DNA of 64,000 bases from Incurvaria masculella (Eukaryota > Arthropoda > Insecta > Lepidoptera > Incurvariidae). The position numbers and the translations under genes were made by a program. The notes below the pieces were generated by a model that searched no databases, was not told where the DNA came from, and saw nothing but the letters and a program-made list of their open reading frames with translations. The stretch covers positions 6,931,036-6,995,035 of the forward strand of contig OX335643.1 in the NCBI GenBank assembly GCA_946894095.1, read 5' to 3'. Shown piece after piece: positions 42,641 to 54,117 of the stretch (position 1 is its first letter; every line of letters starts with the position of its first letter).

Positions 42641-44079
42641 AATATAATGTCATGCCATAGATGTCATTCTAGTAGCGGCACACATTAGATATCAGTTACA
42701 TCATTATGTTTAGTTAATTCATGTGATTTTGTCAAGGTTTTGCTGTCTATAGACAAACATTGTATTACTTTTGGGCGGATATAATTATGTATTCCTGTAA
42801 TTAAATGAAATAAGATAAAGCTCTTTACCTTAAATTAAGTACGTTTGAATATTTTATAACCGCAGAGCAGTATTATTAACTTTTTCTTAAATCCTTATAA
42901 ATTATTATTCAAGCGTCACAAATATTGATAGGTCGCGAAAAACGTTCATATTTCACCGTAGCGTTGGAAGTAAATTACTGCTTTTCCTTTACCGGATCTA
43001 CCTTTTTTTTTTCCTCTCACAAAGATTCACACGTGCATTTCATATGAATACGAGTCTCCCAAGGAATCGCCCCTGTGTAGAAAAACCGTCTTTGGGTATA
43101 TTGTACAGATTTTTCTCGACTGCAGGGTTAGGTATTTTACATTTCCAATATGACCGTCGGGTGACGCTGCTAACCAACTAAAAACATAACCCATTAACTG
43201 GCATTATGGATAACTTTTTCTTCGAGTATGTCAAATATGTGTTCAATGTATGTAGGTTTTCGCCAGTCAATGATTTGGGCACGGGGCATGTCAATAGTAT
43301 ACATGTCCAATTAGATCGAAAAGAAGTAAATTTGTTTCCATATGCCGCATTTACATGTTGATTGAAACTCTTTGAAAGGGAACTATTTTAAGAGATGGGG
43401 GTAGTGGCAACACTGGAGTTGTCAAAAGCAAATTTTGTGTAGCGCGTTTAACTTGATAAGAATCTAATAGAATATCGCCCTAAATGTGTTAAAACTATAA
43501 AAAACAGACAATTTAATGCCTAAAACATAAGTGCTATTGTTATTAGATTCACAAACAAAGTACTTTTTGTGAAATCGGTGTTTGCAATAAATTACCGTTA
43601 GAGGCCGGCGTCCGTTTTTAGTTTGGATATTCGGCTCAAATATCGCGTAACCCGACCGCCCTGCTCATCTTAGACCACAAGGAAGGCGGCCCACGCGACT
43701 TTCTGATGCTGGCAGGCGACATCACGGCACAAAAACCAACCGAATAGTTCCGTGAGAGGTTATGTTCGGCATTGACGCTCCCGATTGACACCGGCTGTCA
43801 AACTCTGAGTTAAGTATATTGTTCCATCATATAATACTTGTTGACTGAGTCGCAAATGCCTATTTACTACTACTTGATTTATATATGATAGAAAAGGCGA
43901 TTGACCTACATAGGTATTGACCTGACTGCCACCTAACAGCTGACATCAAATAAACTTTTACTGATTTACTTATTGTATTCATTATTCATTATTGTTATCA
44001 CACTGCTAGGTTACGTACTCTGGTAATTCTGTGTTTTGTTTATGTATGTTTATTTATGCCACCAATAAACTGACTCAAA
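42641..44079. other. Intergenic DNA before the LINE
   Basis: AT-rich, with GC-richer sequence at 43600-43800 that may belong to a LINE 5' UTR or an older element. No ORF recognised. Confidence 0.5.
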
Positions 44080-44485
44080 CTCACTCAGGCCTGTCGCGGT
44101 GAAGTGAAAACAACACCATATGCGATTCGCATTGGGACGTGAGCTAGCTAGCTAGGGCTCCTAATTGTGGTGTCAGGTACCCAAATATACCTGTGACTTA
44201 ACTAAGTTTGGTTGACCTGAGTCAGTTTCTATTAGCTAGGAATAGGCTACACATCACACATAGGTACCTATTAAGACTACTGAGACCACTGATAGCCAAC
44301 ACAGTCAGCTGACTGGACGCGACTATAAATAAGTAGGTATAATAGCCATATGTACTACATGATATAGGATATAAGATTAATAGTCATTCATTTACATTGA
44401 TTACTATTAGAAAAATCGTAATAATATTAAAAATAAGCACCTGTAGATTTTATCTATCACTTGACATATATATTTTTTCTTTTTC

Positions 44486-46102
44486 ATGAATACTCGGGGC
44501 AAAACTCGCTCCACCATGACCACGGCGAGTGACACCCAACTGACGACCCTGCTGCAGCAGATTGAGGAGCTGCAGCAACTTAACAGGCAGCTCCTCGCGG
44601 AGCAAGCGGAGAACTCGTTGGCATTCGACGGTTTGTGGACGACAAACGCGGAGCTCAAGAGAATGCTCGTTAGAAGGGAGCGTCAGGTCGAGGAGCTCCA
44701 GGCCGACGAGCAGAAAATGACGGATACTATACTCGAGTTACAGAAGGACCACGCCGAGTTCGAAAAGGTGCTCGATACAAACAATGCCCTGCAGCGAGAG
44801 ATGTTGGAGCTACAGCTGAACAGAGAGACCAGCGGCACCTTCTCCCACGACGGAGACTCGGAAGAGCTTCAGGACCTGCGGGAGCAGCTGTCTGCCAAAA
44901 CGAAGATAAACATTGCTCTGCGGAGAGAGATCACTGAGAAAAATGTGACAATTCGCGAGCAATCGTTAAGGCTCTCGCAGCAGATGGAAAGCAATAGTAG
45001 CACGTGCACCTGCGCCACTTCAAATAGTCCCAAAAAATACACGGCCGCTGACTCACATTTTTCAGAATTACCCAACGAGTGCATCATTGACCTCTGCTCC
45101 CCTCACCCAGAGCGACAGCTCCGCCCGGAGTCAACAGCACAACTCGCGACCCCCCTCACAGCTCCGTCCAATTCTTCTTTATCTGCGTCTGCGGCAAAAA
45201 TGGCTCCAAAGAAGAAAAAGAAGGCAGCAAAGAGGAAAAACAAGACATCGGAGGGAGAGAAACAGGCGAACACCCACACGCTGAAGGTTTCCACCAGAGC
45301 AACACCTCCGCGCTCCCAACAAAAGCAAAACAATGACAATAATGGCAAGAAAAAAAAGGTAAATAAATTATTTCAAGAGGAGGAGCCAAAAGTCACGAAG
45401 CACGACTCGACCTTGACTCGGAGAAGCAACTCTTCCACCCAGTCGGCAGCGAGATCTACGCGTGCAGTAGACCCCCCCAGCTCACCCGATAGATCCACTA
45501 GGAAAGTCCTCATACTCAGCGATGAGCACGGACGCAACCTGGCGCAGTCTTACCACACCTCGTGTGGACCAAAGGACACCGTCACCGCTGTCTGCAAGCC
45601 GGCAGCGCGGATCGGCGAAATTATAAAAGACTTCCCGCAACAAATCGCTCATCTGACAGAGGACGATGTGGTCATCTTATTGGCGGGCTCGGCACAGGCA
45701 AATTTGGACTCTGATGCTTACTACAGAAGTGTGAAGTATGTAGTTCAGGTGTGCAGCCAAAGAAAAATTAAACTATTTGTTTGCTCATTGCTGTACACTT
45801 CTGCAACACTGCATAATTCACACTTGATTAATGCTACTGCTCACAAAAGTAACTTGCTTGTGTATTATTTAGCAAATAGTGTTCCAAATACTGTGTATTT
45901 AGATCTTAATGTTATGGAGAAACAGTGTTATTTAAGAAATGGTCATATTAGTAACTTGGGGCTCATGTTTATAGCGCAAAATGTGCAAAAGTGTAACTAC
46001 ACAATAAAAACATCGTTCTTGCGTTTTATAGCTACATGCACAGAGCATCCACAAGAAAGTAGCTACATTATTAGTGAAGATATAAATTCTTTTTTAGAAT
46101 AA
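44486..46102 (+). CDS. LINE ORF1 protein: coiled coil, Lys-rich stretch, SGNH-like domain
   Basis: 538 codons from ATG to TAA, no internal stops. Residues about 15-165 are heptad-like and rich in Leu, Glu and Gln (LLQQIEELQQLNRQLLAEQ), predicting a coiled coil for multimerisation. Two Lys-rich runs (about 240-255 and 287-291) could bind RNA or act in nuclear import. From residue about 340, VLILSDEHGRNLA and DDVVILLAGSAQ, with RNGHISNLG near the end, fit the blocks of an SGNH/esterase-like fold known in ORF1 proteins of CR1-group LINEs. The usual GDS nucleophile motif reads SDE, so catalytic activity is doubtful. The upstream half is GC-rich and the last third AT-rich. Confidence 0.8.
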   Translation: MNTRGKTRSTMTTASDTQLTTLLQQIEELQQLNRQLLAEQAENSLAFDGLWTTNAELKRMLVRRERQVEELQADEQKMTDTILELQKDHAEFEKVLDTNNALQREMLELQLNRETSGTFSHDGDSEELQDLREQLSAKTKINIALRREITEKNVTIREQSLRLSQQMESNSSTCTCATSNSPKKYTAADSHFSELPNECIIDLCSPHPERQLRPESTAQLATPLTAPSNSSLSASAAKMAPKKKKKAAKRKNKTSEGEKQANTHTLKVSTRATPPRSQQKQNNDNNGKKKKVNKLFQEEEPKVTKHDSTLTRRSNSSTQSAARSTRAVDPPSSPDRSTRKVLILSDEHGRNLAQSYHTSCGPKDTVTAVCKPAARIGEIIKDFPQQIAHLTEDDVVILLAGSAQANLDSDAYYRSVKYVVQVCSQRKIKLFVCSLLYTSATLHNSHLINATAHKSNLLVYYLANSVPNTVYLDLNVMEKQCYLRNGHISNLGLMFIAQNVQKCNYTIKTSFLRFIATCTEHPQESSYIISEDINSFLE

Positions 46103-46182
46103 ATGCCACAGAGGATAAAGATCGTTTTATACCGACAGAAAAAAATATAAATAATAAAAATGTTACTTCGAAAAATATACCA

Positions 46183-49020
46183 ATGAATAATTTAATTGTA
46201 TGCCATCAAAATGTTCAAGGCCTACGTGGCAAAAATCAAATGCTAGAATTAGTATTAAAAAAATATAACATAGATATCTACTGTGTTAGCGAGTCCTGGA
46301 TAGATGTAAATGAAATCAACACTCACCACCTCCATAACTACACAATTGCAAGCAGTAGTCACAGAAAGAACTTTATACGAGGGGGCACGCTCGTGCTCGT
46401 CAAAAATGGGGTGAGAGCAAAAAATAGGCTAGATATTGTAAACATGTCAGTTGACAAAGAATTTGAAATAAGCTGCATAGAAATGAATTCCTTCTTTGTT
46501 TTATGTGTTTATAGGTCTCCTTCAGGAAACATATCCTTTTTTATAGAAAAACTAGAAGAATGTCTATACAAAATTAATAAAAACAATAGCAAATCAATAA
46601 TAGTATGTGGGGACTTTAACGTAAATTTCTCATTAGATGCAGGGGGAAAACATGAATTTTCGGATTTATTCGATAGTTTTTTGCTTCAACAAACAATATT
46701 TGAGTTCACGAGGGTGACTAACACTTGTGCATCGTGTATAGATAATATTTTTACTGATAGTCAAGTCCATGGATCAAAGGTATTTACAGGTATACAGTCA
46801 GACCATTATGCCCAGTTGATAACTGTAAAAAATGAATGCAAAATGAATGTCACACATTCATTCAAAGTGACAAGAACTGTAAATAAGCATAGAATTGAAT
46901 CCTTAAATATGGACTTGAATACTGAATTTGGTAAGGTTTCTGAAAAAATCTCTTTTAAACAGTTTTTTAATACCTTCATGAATTATGTAAATATGCATAT
47001 GCCACTAAAACGCATAAAAATATCGAACAAAAAAAAGTTTGCAGAGTGGGCTACACGTGGTATCATGGTTTCAAAGGAAAAATTATTTCTATTGTATGAT
47101 TTATTGAAGTTAAACAAAAGTACAGACCTTAAGTCATATGTATCTCTCTACAGCAAAGTTTTTAAAAAGGTCACAATTAGGGCAAAACAGTTGTTTTTAA
47201 GGGACAGAATACTAAATTCCGAAAACAAGATTAAAATGGCCTGGAGTATAATCAAAGAAGAAACGGGCAAAGCACCTATTATTGAAAATACTCAACTCAA
47301 ATTAAAAATTGGGGCAGACATTGTATCTGATGGTTGTAAGATTGCAAATTACTTCAACAAATACTTCACTTCAGTGGCTAAAACCTCAACAAATAAAATT
47401 GACTCCAACACACAGTTAGCATTAAATCACCTGCAGGATTATACAGCACGTAGCACTGCATCAGTTACTTTCGGTCCTGTCACATACTTAGAAGTTAAAA
47501 ACATTCTTAGAGACCTTAAGTCTAAACGTTCTCAAGATCTTTGGAATATTTCCCCCAAATTACTAAAGTCATTAACAGGTGTCATAAATCCTCTAAAACA
47601 AGTTATAAATCAATGTCTAGAAAATGGCACATTTCCCGATTCCCTCAAAATAGCAAAGGTCATACCATTATATAAAAAAGGATGTCACAATAATGTTGAG
47701 AATTACCGTCCGGTCTCATTACTACCAGTTTTCAGCAAGGTTTTTGAAAAAGTTATGGAAAAACGTTTGACTCACTTCTTCACTAAACACGATCTACTAA
47801 ATTTCAGACAATTTGGATTTCGCAAAGGTAAGTCAACAGGAGATGCCATTGCAGCTATGATAAAAACTTTATTAACATCTTTGGATGATTCTCAGCACAC
47901 ATATGGCATTTTCTGTGACTTATCAAAGGCATTTGACTGTGTAAGACATGATATATTGTTATTAAAATTAGAGTATTATGGAGTAAGAGAAAAAGAGCTA
48001 CGTTTATGTGAAACATACCTAGAAAACAGAAAACAAATATGTGAGGTCAGTGGTATAAAATCGGATGTTGACCCTGTTACAATAGGAGTACCGCAAGGCT
48101 CTATCCTTGGTCCATTATTCTTTCTGATTTATGTGAATGACATTTCCGGTTCAATCGGGCAAGACATAGAACTAGTTATGTTTGCAGATGACATCTCAGT
48201 AGTTTTGAAAAACAAAAATATAATTGAACTACGGGAGGTTTTCTTGTCAGTAATTAAGTCGCTCACATCATGGTTTGAACACAATAATCTATTGTTAAAT
48301 ACTAATAAAACGAATGTAATGCATTTTGTTCTTGGGGCACATAGGCGTAAAAATAATGAAGACGTAACCAATACTGTAGAGGAATTATCGTTAAACATGG
48401 CTAATGAATTAACTTTTCTGGGATTAATAATTGACAATAGATTCTGCTGGAAACCCCACATAGACAGTCTTGCTGGTAAACTGAGCTCAGCCTGTTATGC
48501 CATTAAAAAAATCAAGGAACTCTGTGGCACGCAAGCTGCAAAAACTGTCTACTTTGCTTACTTCGATAGTCTCATGTTGTATGGACTAATGTTTTGGGGA
48601 AATGCAGCAGAAGCAAATAGAATATTTGTCTTGCAAAAAAGAGCCTTGCGTTGTATTCTTAGCATGAAAGCTATAGATTCTTGTAGGAATGTATTCAGCG
48701 AAATAGGAATTATGACCCTACCTAGCGCATATGTGTATCAAAATATCTGCCATGCTAGGAAATATAAGCACCATAATACCTTAAATGCTGATGTACATGA
48801 CTACGATACTAGACATAAAACTGATTTACAAAATGTTAAGCATAGGTCATCAAAATTTTCAAAAAGTTTTATATGCAATAGTATTAGGTTATACAACAAA
48901 ATTCCAGAGGAGATCAGGAAATTAGGAGATAAATGTTTTAAGAGCAAATTGAAATCAGTATTAATAAAAAAAAGCTACTACACTATCCAGGAAGCCTTAT
49001 TAGATAGAAAACTTGTTTAA
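46183..49020 (+). CDS. LINE ORF2: APE-type endonuclease and reverse transcriptase
   Basis: 945 codons, ATG to TAA, uninterrupted. Endonuclease residues are visible in order: CHQNVQG (Asn10), SESWID (Glu37), CGDFNV (Asp144, Asn146), CIDNIF (Asp187) and SDHYA (His208). The reverse transcriptase follows: NYRPVSLLP (about 507), DLSKAFDCV (motif A, about 580), VPQGSILGPLFF (motif B, about 636) and FADD (motif C, 667-670). A C-terminal region with LTFLGLIIDNR and YGLMFWG is typical of jockey/CR1-type LINEs. No RNase H domain is evident. Nothing seen breaks the protein, so the copy could be recently active; clade placement is inferred. Confidence 0.92.
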   Translation: MNNLIVCHQNVQGLRGKNQMLELVLKKYNIDIYCVSESWIDVNEINTHHLHNYTIASSSHRKNFIRGGTLVLVKNGVRAKNRLDIVNMSVDKEFEISCIEMNSFFVLCVYRSPSGNISFFIEKLEECLYKINKNNSKSIIVCGDFNVNFSLDAGGKHEFSDLFDSFLLQQTIFEFTRVTNTCASCIDNIFTDSQVHGSKVFTGIQSDHYAQLITVKNECKMNVTHSFKVTRTVNKHRIESLNMDLNTEFGKVSEKISFKQFFNTFMNYVNMHMPLKRIKISNKKKFAEWATRGIMVSKEKLFLLYDLLKLNKSTDLKSYVSLYSKVFKKVTIRAKQLFLRDRILNSENKIKMAWSIIKEETGKAPIIENTQLKLKIGADIVSDGCKIANYFNKYFTSVAKTSTNKIDSNTQLALNHLQDYTARSTASVTFGPVTYLEVKNILRDLKSKRSQDLWNISPKLLKSLTGVINPLKQVINQCLENGTFPDSLKIAKVIPLYKKGCHNNVENYRPVSLLPVFSKVFEKVMEKRLTHFFTKHDLLNFRQFGFRKGKSTGDAIAAMIKTLLTSLDDSQHTYGIFCDLSKAFDCVRHDILLLKLEYYGVREKELRLCETYLENRKQICEVSGIKSDVDPVTIGVPQGSILGPLFFLIYVNDISGSIGQDIELVMFADDISVVLKNKNIIELREVFLSVIKSLTSWFEHNNLLLNTNKTNVMHFVLGAHRRKNNEDVTNTVEELSLNMANELTFLGLIIDNRFCWKPHIDSLAGKLSSACYAIKKIKELCGTQAAKTVYFAYFDSLMLYGLMFWGNAAEANRIFVLQKRALRCILSMKAIDSCRNVFSEIGIMTLPSAYVYQNICHARKYKHHNTLNADVHDYDTRHKTDLQNVKHRSSKFSKSFICNSIRLYNKIPEEIRKLGDKCFKSKLKSVLIKKSYYTIQEALLDRKLV

Positions 49021-49078
49021 ATTAAAGCTCATGACTACATACTTGACCGGGTACCTAACACGGTACTACCAATAAATT

Positions 49079-49130
49079 GTTTTTTTTTTTTTTTATTATT
49101 ATTATTATTATTTTCTATTATTATTATTTT
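49079..49130. repeat. T-rich and (TTA)n tract in LINE 3' region
   Basis: A run of T followed by repeated TTA units and TTATTATTATT, directly after ORF2. Confidence 0.85.
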
Positions 49131-49562
49131 TTCTGACATGGGTACTACATTGTAGTATGAATTTGTTTATTTACTAACCTATATTTAATTTGATATTACC
49201 TTGTATCAAAAATGACGATGGCTTTTTACACCTGAATAATTTAGATCATAATTCCTATTAATTTAGAATAAGATGTCATTATAGTAGTCAAGAGTTTGCT
49301 CCTCACCAATGTATATAATGTTCTTATAATAATGTTTTTTGTGAGCAGTAGTAATCAATCAATCACTGTTAACTAGTTTGTAAGTATCACTGGAAAAAAT
49401 AATAATACAATGACCAACCTGACGAAGTTTCTTGTCGGCTCTTCTTCGCCAGAAGTAATCGAACCGACAGGAAAAAAAAAAAAGGAAAAAAAAAATGACG
49501 AATCCGAGTGTGTAATATACATCTAATGGAGGAAATAAAGAAACTGAAACTGAAACTGAAAG

Positions 49563-50904
49563 AGCTTGTAGTATTCTTGACTACTCAGTTTGTTTTAATT
49601 CGTAATAAACTTTAAGAAATTGAAACTGTATATTTACACAAACAGACGGACGGACGGATGGAAAAGAGCCTTTAAAGCGTTCGGTTTTTTCTTAACCCTA
49701 ACTAATAGGAAAAGTACGATTATGGCAGCCCTAGCAGTGTGCATTATAGCTAGACAACTACGGCGCGGCAGACGCTTTATAAATAAAATTGTCTCGATAT
49801 TGTACTAACTAAAACGGTAAACAAAATTAAATATGTCTTTCCAGAATTACGTTTTCATATTTTCATTTCAATTGAATGTTTTTATACAGAGAGTAATTGA
49901 ACTTATTCGCCTAATAATATTAGGTGCATACCATTACGGTGAACGTTTGTGTTAACGCCGCGGTCAAAATACTGAAGTGCGGTTTCTTTCGGTTCGTCGA
50001 ATAAAATAGAGAAGGCACGACCAATAACGCAGCGCAACAGTGACAGCAAAGAGAGAAATGAATTAATTTCATTTAGTGTCAAAAGTCCGATGGCAGGTGG
50101 TGGGTGCACGTCCTGCCTCTGCGGGAATTGTTAAAATAACAATGTAAAAACCTTGCATTGCATTTATTATTTGACAAATAATGATGATGGGATGTGCCTA
50201 GTTTAGTCACCAGTGGGCAAACATTAGCTGCAGGAATAAAATAGGCCTATTAGGAATTAATAAGCTGGATCCTGCTTTTATTCCTAATTAGAAAGACAGT
50301 TTTTTTGTCATAATTAAATAATTTCATTTGATCTTCAATTCCGACAAACCTATAACAAAGTTCAGAGAATTTTCGCAGTGCAGTGATAATAAGATAGAAT
50401 CGGATCGGAACCGAAGTGCTTGGTGACAAGGTTCAAAGTTGCGCGCAGATGTTTTGTTTTGGTGCCAATTAGCTGTGATCGCCGAATTCCCCCATTTCGG
50501 GGTAAATGGGGCGGACGATTCGCAAGTTCTCAAGGATGCAGTGATATGGCAGCATTGTGATTTCGAGGGGTAAGTTTCCCGCCGAGTCAGGTCATCTATG
50601 AGCTATATCGAAGGGCGGGAATATGTACGGGATATCCCGCCGATACCATAAAGATCATCTAATAACGATATCATGAAATTTACGAATTCATTCACTTTAC
50701 GAACACAAATGTATGTAGGATTATATGATATTGTGGTGAGTGAATATGTCTAGAATTTTTATGATAACTCCCTGTCGTGGGTGGAATAAAATCTGTAAAT
50801 TTTGTGCTGTGTGGATTCTAGCACGCAAAAAGAATACAATAGGGCCCACTGAATTTCTTCCTGTGCATGTCGTAAGATTCGACTGAGGGATTCGTTGTTC
50901 GTCA
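49563..50904. other. Intergenic DNA after the LINE
   Basis: No gene recognised. Contains a short palindrome CCTAATAATATTAGG (49911-49925). Confidence 0.5.
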
Positions 50905-51025
50905 CCCCCTCCTTTCTTACCTACTAGGTGGTAAGGTGATTGAATGAACGATGGTCAAAGCGGCATTAAAAAGTCCGTGTTTTTCATCCAGTTCAATGCA
51001 GCTGTGCAATAAAAGAAAGGAGCTT
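50905..51025 (+). mobile_element. SINE-A fragment
   Basis: GGTCAAAGCGGCATTAAAAA, TCATCCAGTTCAATGCAGC. Confidence 0.55.
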
Positions 51026-51397
51026 TGGACTCGAATGGGACCATAATATGGCGAAATGTCTTAGTGGCTGCGGTTGTACACACTCCATAGAAATCAGTAG
51101 ACCATGTCCTGTGCCATTCGAGTTATCTAGCCGCGCGTGGGGATTTTAAAGCTATGATCGCGCGAAGAGTTGATCGCGTCATGATACCCGCTGTTGTGTG
51201 TGGCTACTTTCGCGCAGTCCGTTTTGTTACCGAGAAGTCGACCAGTCCGAGAAACCAACCTACCTACGATACACATCTAGCGGAGAAAGTATGTAGACAA
51301 GTAGGCACCTACCTACTTCTAAGCATAAAACAAGCTTGTGGTCAGCTTGATTGTAATATCATGTAATAGGGTAACTAATATGTGATGTCCATGCACC

Positions 51398-51610
51398 ACT
51401 TTATTTTTCTTTATGAGTTGTATAAGTTCACATTCGTTACAAATACGAGCTCCGTGGTTAGGAAACTATTATATGTTCAACCCTTCCCCTAATAAGTGGT
51501 AGAGTTAAGTTCGCCCGGGTTGGTACCATTGCGCTGGACGAAAAGATGGTCGAAGGGGCAATGAAAAATTGTCCGTGTTTTTATCCAGTTCAATGCAGCC
51601 GTGCTCAAAA
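51398..51610 (+). mobile_element. SINE-A body
   Basis: CCCTTCCCCTAATAAGTGG, GCCCGGGTTGGTACCATTG, GATGGTCGAAGGGGCAATG. Confidence 0.7.
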
Positions 51611-52005
51611 ATGAACATTTATTCTATAAATGAACTAAATGTGCTTTCACGAATGTTGTGTGTGACTTGGGAGTCACCCTCCCCGCACACAGTTTTGATT
51701 AACCTCGACGATGGAACATCGAGGTTTTGCTCCACTGGGTTGCCGAACCATGGCACGATAAATAACTACTAGCGAGCGTGGTGCCATCTTTATTTTTATG
51801 CGACCTGACATGGATGGCTAATATCATCTACTTACCACCCCCAGTTACCTGAAATCCGATAAGTACTTTACATGGTGGCATATTTTCATGGTGCAACCGA
51901 AAGGTAACTTTGATATTTTTGTAGCTGGAGGTGGTGAAACGGGCATTAGTGAAGTTGTAAAGTGTTTTGGCGTGGCACTCCACAAGGTAAGGACCGTTCA
52001 TTTAT

Positions 52006-52343
52006 TAGGGTTCCGTACCCAAAGGGTGAAAACGGAACCCTATTACTAAGCCTCCGCTGTCCGTCCGTCCGTCCGTCCGTCCGTCCGTCCGTCCGTCCGT
52101 CCGTCCGTCCGTCCGTCTGTCCGTCTGTCACAGGGCTGTATCTCAGTAACCGTAACAGGTAGACAGCGGAAATTTTCACAGAGTGGGTATTTATTTTGCC
52201 GCTATAACAACAAATAGGTAAAATAAAAAAATAAAAAAATTAAAGGGGGCTCCCATACAAAAAACGTGTTTTTTTTGTTTTTTTTTACGATGGTACGGAA
52301 CCCTTCGTGTGCGAGTCCGACTCGCACTTGGCCGGTTTTTAAA
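52006..52343 (+). mobile_element. (GTCY)n MITE with long microsatellite
   Basis: GGGTTCCGTACCCAAAGGGT, about 17 GTCC/GTCT units at about 52058-52129, GGGCTGTATCTCAGTAACCG, GCCGCTATAACAACAAATAG, GTGCGAGTCCGACTCGCACT, ending GGCCGGTTTTT. Confidence 0.9.
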
Positions 52344-52374
52344 TAATGTTTCAAACAAGCTGCTTATGCTGTTT

Positions 52375-52745
52375 TCGTGAGAAACATTTTTTGTTATGTA
52401 ACTGATATGAATGGCTAATACCAAACTGACCGTGAGATATTAGCCTAACCCGCCACATGGGAACTAGGTGCCATGCCAGGACCTTCCTTATATTGCTCGG
52501 CTACAATGAACTGGGTGGAAAACACGGACATTTTCCATTGCCGCTTCGGCCATCGCTCCCGGGCGGGATTAACCCTATCACCTTGTAAGTAACGAAGGGG
52601 ATCTACAGTTTTACGTGGAATCCTAACCGCGGCCAGCCTCAACGATTGAAAATGGTCACCCATCCAGAACCCAACCGTGCTCAGTGGTGCTTCACCCAGT
52701 TTATTGAATCGCAAGGCTTCGCGCCACTGGGCTACCGAGGCTGAC
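52375..52745 (-). mobile_element. SINE-A with head variant 2
   Basis: Full body; the inverted head reads GCGCCACTGGGCTACCGAGG, differing from the 30753 and 33000 heads. Confidence 0.8.
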
Positions 52746-53289
52746 TAAAAAATATAGGGACCTACATGACACATTCTAAAGTTGGCGGTCCAAGTAACTG
52801 TTAATATAATATAAATATGTTCCCTGGTAAAGTCGAATAAACGCTTTAACTAGAAATGAACCAGTTTATGAAATGTGTGCAATAATGAACCACGTGCGTT
52901 ACGACCAAGACATATGCTCATTATGCTAACGACCTAGTCGCGCATTATGTACAGTTAGCCGTACGACCAGCGTGTCGCTTCAGTCAGTTTCTCGGTCAAA
53001 TTGAGTGAATTCGTAATCGTACGCACGATCCGTAGAGCTATGACTCGAATAGACACCCCGTTTTATCTGACGCTCTAAAAGGGTGACGTGTAATAGTCGA
53101 ATCAACTTTTATCTGGCCCGCGGCCCGAGTACTGTGTCGCCGTCTTGCGGCGAAATATGTTGTTTGATTCAAACTTGCTGGACGTGTGACAAGCTTACCA
53201 TCACCGCCACTCGCAGCGACGACTTCCGTGCTCGGGCGGCGGCCACAATCAAACTAATTACGTCCAACTATGACTAAACTCGTTCTGTC

Positions 53290-53404
53290 ATATTCAGAGT
53301 GGGCTGACTAACTTTAGTGCGCGGATTATTGCCGGTCTAAGCCTGTTTTAGTATGGTAAGGCGAATCCCGTACTCAGTTTTGACAGGTTCACTCTGAATA
53401 TAAC
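53290..53404. mobile_element. Short MITE, TATTCAGAGTG ends (copy in unit 1)
   Basis: ATATTCAGAGTGGGC and TTCACTCTGAATATA are inverted, about 110 bp apart. The second copy is at 55736-55850; a diverged relative is at 62848-62986. Confidence 0.7.
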
Positions 53405-53525
53405 TGGTAATTTCTGGTGAAAACTATTACCTGAATACGTAAGTAAGAAAGAAAGAAAGAAAAGTACGTACGTACGTAAAAGTAGTACGTGAATACTTTA
53501 CTCAATGCGGTGAACAGAAACATCA

Positions 53526-53812
53526 TTTTTTTATGTAACTGAATATGGATGGGTAATACCACACCCACCGTAATGCTATGAGCCCAACATATTGCATTAC
53601 CGTAGGAATGAGGTGCTATGCCAGGACCTTTCCTTTATGAGAACGGCTACATTAAACTGGATGGACAATACGGACTTTTTCCATTGCCGCTCCGACCATC
53701 TTTTAATCCAATGCGATAGTACCGACCCGGTCGAGCTTAATCCTAACGGACTAATAGGGGAAGGGGACCTAAAAGATTAACATGGACTCCGAACCATGGA
53801 GCTCGGATTCGT
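53526..53812 (-). mobile_element. SINE-A body (unit 1; repeated at 55972-56258)
   Basis: GCTATGCCAGGACCTTTCC, GATGCGATAGTACC-like block, GGACTCCGAACCATGGAGC. Confidence 0.7.
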
Positions 53813-54117
53813 GACTAAAATACTGATGTCGTGACTAAACTATTTAGTTTCCATTTTGCGAAATGGACTCTGTGGAGTTTTTGTGAAAAATACCTACCTC
53901 TACGATTTGCCGGCTCTAGTCAAAGCGCGTCTCTATGAATGCAGATCATGCTTCGGTAGGAGCGAATCAAACGGATGTTTGCTTGTCGCCGCCGGAGGTA
54001 GCTAAACGGAATGCTATCTGGTGCATTTGATTCTTCGAATTTAAAGATACGTGGTACGTGGACAATTGCAGGAATGCTAATTAATGAACGGAATAACATG
54101 CACAGAACAGATTAAAC

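Larger units (their letters stand above)
44080..49562 (+). mobile_element. CR1-group-like LINE with both ORFs open
   Basis: A two-ORF non-LTR retrotransposon. ORF1 and ORF2 are separated by 80 bp and are in different frames. No RNase H or long terminal repeats are seen. The 3' region contains T-rich and (TTA)n tracts (49079-49130) and ends in a short tandem ACTGAA-type tail at about 49535-49560, as in LINEs that end in microsatellites rather than poly(A). The 5' boundary is a guess: a similar AATAAACTGACTC stretch sits at 44066-44085. Target-site duplications were not identified. Confidence 0.75.

Noticed and set aside
49620..49680. GACGGACGGACGGATGG run as another GTCY MITE
   Set aside because: The flanking blocks of the MITE are absent.
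52058..52129. CRISPR-like regular repeat
   Set aside because: A plain tetranucleotide microsatellite without spacers, in a eukaryotic MITE.
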